Source of the DNA: Synergistaceae bacterium
GTDB taxonomy: Bacteria > Synergistota > Synergistia > Synergistales > Aminobacteriaceae
Length of the DNA stretch: 13,497 nt
Direction: 5' to 3'
NCBI GenBank assembly: GCA_017447325.1
Contig: JAFSNU010000027.1
Span: 1 to 13,497, forward strand
Below the pieces are notes generated by a model, which was given only the letters and a program-made list of their open reading frames with translations, was not told the origin of the DNA and did no database searches. Both the position numbers and the translations under genes were made by a program. Within the stretch, counting starts at the first letter, position 1, and every line of letters begins with the position of its first letter. This document shows, piece by piece, positions 6,877-11,909 of the stretch.

Positions 6877-6978
6877 CGGCAAGCCCGCAAAAATTTTTTA
6901 ATTTTAAAGCGACAAGCCGCTAATTTTTAAATTCTAAATAAAATGGCAGGCCCGGCAAGACTCGAAGCGGCAAGCCGC
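6877..6978. repeat. Three copies of a small GC-rich palindrome in an AT-rich spacer
   Basis: Near-palindromic units occur at 6877-6887 (CGGCAAGCCCG), 6909-6920 (GCGACAAGCCGC) and 6967-6978 (GCGGCAAGCCGC). As minus-strand RNA the third can form GCGG-CUUG-CCGC, a 4-bp stem with a CUUG tetraloop. The first two are followed by short T-rich tracts and could be weak pause or processing signals between tRNA-Trp and secE. The third interrupts the decayed tRNA copy just after its T-loop. Confidence 0.55.
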
Positions 6979-7008
6979 CAATTTAAGTTTTGAAGACCAG
7001 TACTCCGC
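6942..7008 (-). pseudogene. Decayed duplicate of tRNA-Trp with a UCA anticodon
   Basis: Positions 6927-6966 match 7056-7095 without mismatch: 40 nt covering the trailer, CCA end, acceptor 3' strand, T-stem 3' strand and T-loop of the intact tRNA-Trp. A second block, 6987-7008, matches 7109-7130 at 19 of 22 positions. It covers the anticodon loop, where CCA has become TCA, and part of the D-stem. Between them the 5' strand of the T-stem is replaced by a GC palindrome. The anticodon stem keeps about three pairs, and no D-arm or 5' acceptor strand can be recovered. It cannot form a normal tRNA, so I call it a pseudogene. Confidence 0.75.
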
Positions 7009-7072
7009 TCGTGTCTTATAAATTTTCGGCCTAAGCCATAAATTTTAAATCTTAATTAAATTCTAAATAAAA

Positions 7073-7148
7073 TGGCAGGCCCGGCAAGACTCGAACTTGC
7101 AACCCCCGGTTTTGGAGACCAGTGCTCTGCCAATTGAGCCACGGACCT
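7073..7148 (-). tRNA. tRNA-Trp (CCA anticodon)
   Basis: A full cloverleaf of 76 nt including encoded CCA reads on the minus strand. The acceptor AGGTCCG pairs with CGGGCCT (one G-U), the D-stem is GCTC/GAGC, the anticodon loop is CTCCAAA, the T-arm is GCAAG-TTCGAGT-CTTGC, and the discriminator is G. Its place between rpmG and secE is the classic one. Confidence 0.97.
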
Positions 7149-7165
7149 GTTTAATTTAATTTAAA

Positions 7166-7315
7166 TTATTTAGACTCTTTATGCACTACAGAAGCCTTGC
7201 ACCACTTGCAGTATTTCTTAACTTCAAGCTTCTTGCTCTGCTTCTTTTTGTTAATCGTCGTCGTGTAATTGCGCCGCTTGCATTGCGTGCAAGTAAGGCC
7301 AATAATATCGGCCAC
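7166..7315 (-). CDS. rpmG: Ribosomal protein bL33, zinc-ribbon type
   Basis: L33 is a small 50S protein near the E site. With initiation at GTG 7315 the protein has 49 residues, the standard length, starting (M)ADIIGLTCTQCKRRNY. Two CxxC pairs (CTQC and CKWC) show the zinc-binding form. The open frame continues upstream through the tRNA-Thr and tRNA-Tyr genes, so the longer reading is an artefact. The chosen GTG has an AGAAGGGTG ribosome-binding tract about six nt away, and a second in-frame GTG four codons upstream is too close to it. It lies 26 nt after tRNA-Thr(GGU) and 17 nt before tRNA-Trp, so it is made from a mixed tRNA/mRNA transcript. Confidence 0.95.
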   Translation of the reverse strand: MADIIGLTCTQCKRRNYTTTINKKKQSKKLEVKKYCKWCKASVVHKESK

Positions 7316-7341
7316 CTTAATCACCCTTCTTCTAAAAATTC

Positions 7342-7417
7342 TGGAGCCGACTCCCGGACTCGAACCGGGGACCCCATCCTTACCATGGATGTGCTCTACC
7401 TGCTGAGCTAAGTCGGC
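7342..7417 (-). tRNA. tRNA-Thr (GGU anticodon)
   Basis: A 76-nt cloverleaf with encoded CCA. The acceptor GCCGACT pairs fully with AGTCGGC, the D-stem is GCTC/GAGC, the anticodon loop is ATGGTAA giving GGT, and the T-arm is CCCCGG-TTCGAGT-CCGGG-like. Third tRNA in the cluster, directly before rpmG. Confidence 0.96.
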
Positions 7418-7433
7418 TTGATAAAATAAAAAA

Positions 7434-7519
7434 TGGTGGTGGAAGTTGGATTTGAACCAACGTAGGCTCCCGCCGACAGATTTACAGTCTGTTGCCATTG
7501 ACCACTCGGCCATTCCACC
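7434..7519 (-). tRNA. tRNA-Tyr (GUA anticodon)
   Basis: An 86-nt class II tRNA with a long variable arm and encoded CCA. The acceptor GGTGGAA pairs fully with TTCCACC, the anticodon loop is CTGTAAA giving GTA, the variable arm runs from CGGCGG to CCTACG, and the T-arm is GTTGG-TTCAAAT-CCAAC. The discriminator is A. It lies between the two tRNA-Thr genes. Confidence 0.97.
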
Positions 7520-7538
7520 GTTTTAATTTTTAATATAC

Positions 7539-7614
7539 TGGAGCCGGCGATCCGACTTGAACGGACGACCTGCTGATTACAAGTCAGCTGCTCTACCAAC
7601 TGAGCTACACCGGC
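7539..7614 (-). tRNA. tRNA-Thr (UGU anticodon)
   Basis: A 76-nt cloverleaf with encoded CCA. The acceptor GCCGGTG pairs with CGCCGGC (one mismatch-tolerant G-U pair), the D-stem is GCTC/GAGC, the anticodon loop is CTTGTAA giving TGT, and the T-arm is GTCCG-TTCAAGT-CGGAT. It is the first gene after the operon promoter. Confidence 0.96.
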
Positions 7615-7643
7615 CTAATTAACCAGCGCTCAAAACGTTAAAC

Positions 7644-7672
7644 ATTTTATAAGCTTTTATTAATTCTGTCAA
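7644..7672 (-). promoter_or_regulatory. Housekeeping sigma promoter of the tRNA-rpmG-secE-nusG-rpl operon
   Basis: On the minus strand TTGACA (7672-7667, perfect consensus) and TAAAAT (7649-7644, five of six) are separated by exactly 17 bp. The start is expected near 7637, about 20 nt before tRNA-Thr(UGU). A/T-rich sequence with A-tracts lies upstream and may act as an UP element. No terminator is seen from here to 4569, so it probably serves the whole translation cluster. Confidence 0.88.
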
Positions 7673-7941
7673 GTTATTTTTAAAAATTTTTAATTAAGCT
7701 CGCGAGCTCAAAAAATTTTTGCTCAAGCCCTCGAGCCGCTGTCAAAAAATTTTTCGTGCTAAAATATTTTTATTGATAATCAAATCAAACTTTTCCAAAA
7801 AATTTTTCGAAGTTTTTCAACTACATTTTCAACTACAACAATTTATTCTAAAATATTTTGCAGCAAGATTTTATAAATTTAATTTTAAAAATAACTTGTC
7901 ACAAAATTTTCAAAAATTTTTTGTTTGATTGCTCGCATCGC

Positions 7942-8126
7942 GTGAAAAATTTTTTGCTCAAGTCTTGGCCTCGAGCTTTGAAAAATTTTTTGCCTGAGCA
8001 AGCCGTGAGCTTTAAAAATTTTTGCCTGAGTAAGCCCTGAGCTTTAAAAATTTTTTTGCTTGAGCTTGGCCTCGAGCTTTGAAAAATTTTTTGCTTGAGC
8101 TTGGCCTCGAGCTTGAAAAATTTTTG
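7942..8126. repeat. Imperfect minisatellite, 32-35 bp units, five copies plus a partial
   Basis: Units run 7942-7974, 7975-8008, 8009-8040, 8041-8075 and 8076-8110, with a partial at 8111-8126. Each has GCTTTGAAAAATTTTTT-like sequence, where the A/T block length varies, followed by TGCYTGAGC and a tail of either AAGCC-TGA or TTGGCCTCGA. Units four and five are nearly identical, suggesting recent amplification. There are no unique spacers, so this is not a CRISPR array. Confidence 0.85.
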
Positions 8127-8251
8127 CGGCGGTTGCTTTAAGCTGCGGCTATCAAAATTTCAACTACTCGATAGTTGTAATTTTAATCGTAATGGCCGCG
8201 GCAATTCAATACCTGGGCGGCTTGCTTTATAGAAAAATAAAATATTTTTAG
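8117..8251 (+). pseudogene. C-terminal remnant of a MetI-type methionine ABC transporter permease
   Basis: Hand translation of the plus strand gives a 44-codon open stretch ending at TAG 8249-8251. It includes ALSCGYQNFN, then the hydrophobic run IVVILIVMAAAIQYLGGLLY, then RKIKYF. MetI permeases end with a GYQRF motif, a last membrane helix containing V-x-x-IQ-x-LGD, and a basic tail, and this piece follows that pattern. There is no start codon with a ribosome-binding site and nothing resembling the rest of MetI upstream, where the minisatellite abuts it. Similarity was judged from memory of the family. A short functional membrane peptide is a less likely alternative. Confidence 0.6.
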
Positions 8252-8377
8252 GCATGGCTCGTTATAATATGTTTAATTCAAAAAATAAAATCAAAAGATC
8301 GCTATAAAATTTATTTAATTTTATTTTATAATATTTAAAAGTTTTGAATAAAATTTTAATATAAAGGCGATGTTGTC

Positions 8378-9817
8378 ATGAGATTAAAATTAAAATTAAT
8401 TGCTTTAATGCTGTTAAGTCTTGCTGTTGAAGCTCAAGCTGCGCAAGTTGTTAATATTAATAATATTGCGGACGACTTTATAAATAATCCGATTAAGGCC
8501 AGCCAGGTCTGGAACGGTCAGGAGATTTATGCGGGCGGCGAAGTCACGGAGATAAGACAGGAGAGCTTAACGGGCGAGTTTGTAATTAGAATTAAGGGCG
8601 GACGCGCAAATTATTTTGACTGCTATTTAGATAAAAGTTCTTTAAGCGCGGCGGCGAATTTGTCGAAAGGCGGGAACATAAATATTAAAGGCGTTGTCTC
8701 CGGCTTCTCGCAGTCCCGCGACTCGATTATAGTCTCGTCTAATATAGTTAGAATTAATAACAGCGCTATTATCGACTCGATGCCCTCGCCTGAAGATATA
8801 AAGCAGGCAAGCGAAACTCCCAAGTCAAAAAATTATAACGATAGATTTAACGCGCTGTTCGCGAGCTACAGCGATAAAGACACTGAGAGCATTAATAAGA
8901 ATTTTAATTTAAATAATAAAGCATCTTCAAGCCCGTCAAAAACTTTAAGCCCCGAAGAGAGTTTTAAATTATATCAAGAGGCGGCGGAGCAAGGCAGCTT
9001 TATCGCTCAGAATAATTTGGGCGTTTATTATAGAGACGGCATTATAGTTGAGAAAAATTTAGACGAGGCTTTTAAATATTTTAAGTTAAGCGCAGAGAAG
9101 AATTACGCTCCGGCGCAGTATAATTTGGGCTTGCTTTATTATAATAATAAAAATTTAAGCGAGGCCGCAAAATATTTCAATCTCGCGGCGAACAACGGCG
9201 ACGCAAGGGCTTTAGTATATTTGGGCTTTATGGCGTACAGCATGAAAAATTATCCTACAGCGGCGTTTTTATACAGACAGGCAGCCGAGGCGAATAATCC
9301 GGAAGGCATGAATAACTTAGCTTCGCTTTATAGAAGCGGCCAGGGCGTGCCTAAAAATTTAAGCGAGGCTTTCGCGCTTTACTCTAAAGCTGCAGAGTTA
9401 GGGTTAAGCGCGGCAATGTTTAATTTAGGCGAGGCGTATAATAACGGCTTTGGTACGGTTAAAGATAAAGCTAAAGCTTTAGACTGGTATAAAAAGGCGG
9501 CGGCTCAGGGTTATAAACCTGCTGAAGACGCGATAAAGAAATTAACTCAGCCTCAAGCTCCGGCTAATAATAATCAAGTTAAAAAACAGCAGAAAACAAG
9601 GCCGTTCAGAGCGACAAGAATAGTGCGCAAGGGCGTTGTCTCCGGCGACATAGTTAATATCCGCAGCGAACCGAATATGTCTTCTAATAATGTAATACGC
9701 AAGCTGAAGCTCAAGACCTCCGTTAAAGTACTTAAGCAGCAGGGCAGCTGGTACTTGATCAGAACTCAAAAGGGCATAGAGGGATGGATGTCAGCTGATT
9801 ATATAAATTTAATTTAA
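8378..9817 (+). CDS. Exported Sel1-repeat protein with N-terminal OB-fold and C-terminal SH3b domain
   Basis: 479 residues. A signal peptide (about 1-22, LKLKLIALMLLSLAVEAQA then cleavage) points to export. Residues about 26-130 resemble the tRNA_anti-like OB-fold domain found in exported proteins (GGEVTEIRQ, FDCYLDK, LSKGGNINIKGVVSGF). After a Ser/Asn-rich linker, six Sel1 repeats span about 195-390 with the A-x-x-x-Y-x-x-AA-x-x-G pattern (for example DEAFKYFKLSAEKNYAPAQYN). The end, about 415-479, is a bacterial SH3 domain (VNIRSEPNMSSN ... GWMSADYI). Sel1 repeats usually mediate protein contacts and SH3b domains often bind cell-wall peptide, so an envelope scaffold or stress sensor is plausible but unproven. 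The ribosome-binding site is weak (AAGG ten nt before ATG). It is the only intact plus-strand gene here. Confidence 0.93.
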   Translation: MRLKLKLIALMLLSLAVEAQAAQVVNINNIADDFINNPIKASQVWNGQEIYAGGEVTEIRQESLTGEFVIRIKGGRANYFDCYLDKSSLSAAANLSKGGNINIKGVVSGFSQSRDSIIVSSNIVRINNSAIIDSMPSPEDIKQASETPKSKNYNDRFNALFASYSDKDTESINKNFNLNNKASSSPSKTLSPEESFKLYQEAAEQGSFIAQNNLGVYYRDGIIVEKNLDEAFKYFKLSAEKNYAPAQYNLGLLYYNNKNLSEAAKYFNLAANNGDARALVYLGFMAYSMKNYPTAAFLYRQAAEANNPEGMNNLASLYRSGQGVPKNLSEAFALYSKAAELGLSAAMFNLGEAYNNGFGTVKDKAKALDWYKKAAAQGYKPAEDAIKKLTQPQAPANNNQVKKQQKTRPFRATRIVRKGVVSGDIVNIRSEPNMSSNNVIRKLKLKTSVKVLKQQGSWYLIRTQKGIEGWMSADYINLI

Positions 9818-9840
9818 ATTTTAAAAATTTTAATAATAAT

Positions 9841-9880
9841 TTACCCCGCCTTTGAGACTTAAAGCTCAGAAGCGGGGTAA
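9841..9880. terminator. Bidirectional rho-independent terminator between the convergent Sel1 and veg genes
   Basis: TTACCCCGC (9841-9849) pairs with GCGGGGTAA (9872-9880), and an inner TTTGAG/CTCAGA pairing extends the stem. The plus strand continues TATAATTTTAATTTT and the minus strand AATTATTATTAAAATTTT, so T-rich tails follow in both directions. It lies 23 nt after one stop codon and 26 nt from the other. Confidence 0.9.
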
Positions 9881-9906
9881 TATAATTTTAATTTTAATTA
9901 ACAGGA

Positions 9907-10134
9907 TTAATCAAGCACTTCAATAATAACCTCGCGCGTAAGAACTTCGGCGTAATTAAACGAGACTAAACTATTCTCAGGCAATGCACTTACAGTAAAT
10001 AATTTAGGGTATATCTCAAGTATAGTCCCTTCAATTATCTCGACCCTGTTGCGCCCTTTCGATACCCGGCAGCGCACCCGCTTGCCCTTGTACGAGGCTA
10101 CTTCTTCTTTAACAGACGAGAGCGTTTTCGGCAA
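9907..10134 (-). CDS. veg: Veg-like small protein (DUF1021 family)
   Basis: 75 residues from TTG 10134. The sequence LPKTLSSVKEEV ... GKRVRCRVSKGRNR ... GTILEIYPKLFTV ... VSFNYAEVLTREVIIEV follows Bacillus Veg (MAKTLSDIK ... [22 protein letters not shown] ... VSYSYADILTETVEL). Veg is a short beta-rich protein linked to biofilm formation in B. subtilis; its molecular role is unclear. The frame also has a GTG at 10143, but a long anti-16S match (TAAGGGAAGTG) overlaps that GTG and sits six nt before the TTG, which also aligns with the Bacillus start, so I prefer the TTG. It is shorter at the C-terminus than the Bacillus protein (86 residues). It has its own likely promoter and converges with the Sel1 gene. 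Confidence 0.85.
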   Translation of the reverse strand: MPKTLSSVKEEVASYKGKRVRCRVSKGRNRVEIIEGTILEIYPKLFTVSALPENSLVSFNYAEVLTREVIIEVLD

Positions 10135-10178
10135 ATCAAACACTTCCCTTAATGCTTAAATATAAAAAATTAGCCTCT

Positions 10179-10187
10179 ATTCTAACA
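10179..10187 (-). promoter_or_regulatory. Possible extended -10 promoter for veg
   Basis: On the minus strand TGTTAGAAT gives TG-N-TAGAAT, five of six to the -10 consensus with the extended TG. The -35 position 17 bp upstream reads TAGCAA, which is weak. It lies between the malQ stop and the veg start, about 45 nt before the coding region. Confidence 0.4.
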
Positions 10188-10218
10188 CAAGTTTTTAATT
10201 CTTGCTATAAATAATTTA

Positions 10219-11754
10219 TTAACGGCCAAAAATTTGCGTTAAGGCTTTAATATTTAAAGCGAGCGATTTAAATTTACCGCTTGAAAAATCTCCGGTCATG
10301 CGCCAAGCCCAGTTGTCTTTCGGCGTTGACGGAATATTTATTCGCGCCTCTGCGCCCAAATTTAAATAATCCTGCATGGGAATTATCGCAGTGTTCGCGA
10401 CGGAGCTTAAAGCTAATCTAATTAAATTATGCGCGGCGTCGGCCTCGTCTAAATCTTCAGGCTCAAGGCCTAAGTATAAAGCAAGATTTTTAATCTCGTG
10501 CTCGCCCGCGTCCTTATTGAACCATCCGCGCGTCGTATTATTATCATGCGTGCCCGTGTAAATCACGTTTATTTTTGAATTATTATGCGGTGCGTAGGGA
10601 CTATCCGCCGGATTTCCAAATGCAAACTGCAAGATCAACATGCCGGGCATCTCCAAATCTTTACGCAAGTCTTCAACTTCCGGCGTTAAAATTCCTAAGT
10701 TCTCAGCCCAGAAAGGCATCTCAGGAAATTCCTGCTCAAGCTGCGCAAAAAATTCTTTATAAGGCACGTCAAGCCATTTTCCAAATTCGGCGGTCTCAGC
10801 GTCGGCAGGCAAAGCCCAGTACGCGACAAGCCCTCTGAAATGATCTATGCGCACTTTGTCGAAGTCAAAAAATTCTAACAAGTGACGAAGACGAGCGACC
10901 CACCAGTGAAAATTCGTCTCGCGCATTTTATTCCAGTTATAAGTCGGATTGCCCCAGAGCTGACCTTTCGCGCTGAAATAATCCGGCGGAACTCCGGCTA
11001 TCGTCACAGGATTTAAATCTTCGTCCAAATCAAATAACTCCGGAAACTGCCACACGTCCGCGCAGTCACGCGTCACGTAAACCGGCACGTCGCCGATCAA
11101 GCTTATATTTAATTTATTTAAATGCTCGCGAAGCTCGCTCATTTGCGACGCAAATATAAACTGCAAAAATTTTTGATAATTAATCTCGTCTAAATTTAAA
11201 TTTATAAATTCATTAAGCGCTTGCGGCTTTCTAAACTTTAAATCTTCCGGCCAGTCATACCAAGGCCTGCCGCCCTGCGCCGCCTTAATCGCAATAAACG
11301 CGCTCCAGCCGTCCAGCCACTCGCTCTCTGCCGCGCAAAATTCTTTAAATTTATTTAATAAATTATTATTATTATTAAAATTTTTAAACGCGAGCCGGAA
11401 AATTTTATCTTTAAACTTTATTACCGCGTCATAATTAATTTTATTTAAATCTAAATTTAAAGCTTCAAAATCTTTTAAATCTTTAAGCTCAAGCAAATTA
11501 TTTTTAACGAGCCATTCGGGGCTTATCACTAAATAATTTCCCGCAAAGGCCGACGTCGGACTATAAGGCGAGTTGCCGCAGCCCGGGTCTGTCGCCGTGA
11601 GAGGCAAGACCTGCCAAATTTTCTGTCCGGCCTCGTGAAGAAACTCAGCGAATTTAAACGCCTCAATTCCCAAATCTCCAATCCCGTATTTCGACGGCAG
11701 CGAAGTAACCGGCAACAACACTCCGGCCTCCCTATTAAACACTCTCTTGCTCAT
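10219..11754 (-). CDS. malQ: 4-alpha-glucanotransferase (amylomaltase, GH77)
   Basis: MalQ transfers alpha-1,4-glucan segments between maltodextrins in the cytoplasm, releasing glucose and making longer chains for phosphorylase. The 511-residue length matches bacterial amylomaltases (about 500). The opening GVLLPVTSLPSKYGIGDLG and WQVLPLTATDPGCGNSPY are typical. The catalytic residues are present: nucleophile Asp304 in RIDHFRG, acid/base Glu351 in AENLG (usually AEDLG), and Asp404 in GTHDNNT. ATG 11754 has only a weak ribosome-binding sequence (GGGGG 11 nt upstream). The 155-bp upstream gap has alternating AT sequence and a possible TATACT -10, but no clear -35. No other glycogen or maltose genes are visible here. 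Confidence 0.97.
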   Translation of the reverse strand: MSKRVFNREAGVLLPVTSLPSKYGIGDLGIEAFKFAEFLHEAGQKIWQVLPLTATDPGCGNSPYSPTSAFAGNYLVISPEWLVKNNLLELKDLKDFEALNLDLNKINYDAVIKFKDKIFRLAFKNFNNNNNLLNKFKEFCAAESEWLDGWSAFIAIKAAQGGRPWYDWPEDLKFRKPQALNEFINLNLDEINYQKFLQFIFASQMSELREHLNKLNISLIGDVPVYVTRDCADVWQFPELFDLDEDLNPVTIAGVPPDYFSAKGQLWGNPTYNWNKMRETNFHWWVARLRHLLEFFDFDKVRIDHFRGLVAYWALPADAETAEFGKWLDVPYKEFFAQLEQEFPEMPFWAENLGILTPEVEDLRKDLEMPGMLILQFAFGNPADSPYAPHNNSKINVIYTGTHDNNTTRGWFNKDAGEHEIKNLALYLGLEPEDLDEADAAHNLIRLALSSVANTAIIPMQDYLNLGAEARINIPSTPKDNWAWRMTGDFSSGKFKSLALNIKALTQIFGR

Positions 11755-11909
11755 CTTGTTTATAAGCCCCCAGTATATATAAAAAATATATATAATTTAA
11801 AACTCTTGCCAGGGTCGCGGATCCTGGACCCATTATTGACAAAGCTTATCTTTCATCCCGCACTTCGATGTTCTCAATTAAGCGCTTATTCAAACAAGCT
11901 CTAAAATAT
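11755..11909. repeat. Spacer between malQ and the amidohydrolase with a 15-bp direct repeat
   Basis: ATTTAAAACTCTTGC occurs at 11795-11809 and again at 11908-11922, where it overlaps the stop and last codons of the amidohydrolase. The 98 bp between them is less AT-rich and contains GGGTC ... GACCC and CCAGG ... CCTGG pairings (about 11808-11832) that could form a small hairpin. Next to malQ there is a run of alternating TA. No convincing terminator or gene is present. Confidence 0.55.

Larger units (their letters stand above)
7673..8377. other. Long intergenic region without an intact gene
   Basis: About 700 bp separate the minus-strand translation operon from the plus-strand Sel1 gene. The left part (7673-7941) is A/T-rich with many AAAAATTTTT-type palindromes and a short direct repeat of TTTTCAACTAC-like sequence near 7815-7835; its open frames are low complexity and unconvincing. 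The middle (7942-8126) is a minisatellite, then comes a metI-like remnant to 8251. The last 126 bp hold TATAAT at 8263-8268 and 8328-8333, possible -10 elements for the Sel1 gene, but I find no matching -35. Confidence 0.8.

Noticed and set aside
6942..7040. Selenocysteine tRNA suggested by the TCA anticodon and a GC-rich stem where a long variable arm could be
   Set aside because: The 5' T-stem strand is absent, the acceptor 5' strand gives only about five pairs, there is no D-arm, and the 3' end is identical to the neighbouring tRNA-Trp.
7316..7513. N-terminal extension of rpmG to 115 residues
   Set aside because: It would translate through tRNA-Thr and tRNA-Tyr genes. The GTG at 7315 gives the standard L33 length and has a good ribosome-binding site.
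7719..8040. Overlapping plus-strand frames of 60-69 codons
   Set aside because: They are Phe/Lys/Asn-rich low-complexity translations of AT palindromes and repeats, with no ribosome-binding site.
7942..8126. CRISPR array
   Set aside because: Units are contiguous and imperfect, of variable length, with no unique spacers and no cas genes nearby.
7673..8130. Replication origin suggested by AT richness and repeats
   Set aside because: I see no DnaA-box cluster and no dnaA, dnaN or partition genes. The repeats are irregular AT palindromes.
8154..8184. Palindrome AAAATT-T-CAACTA-CTCGA-TAGTTG-T-AATTTT as an operator or terminator
   Set aside because: It lies inside the open stretch that matches the end of MetI, has little GC and no proper T-run, so chance within coding-derived sequence is the simpler reading.
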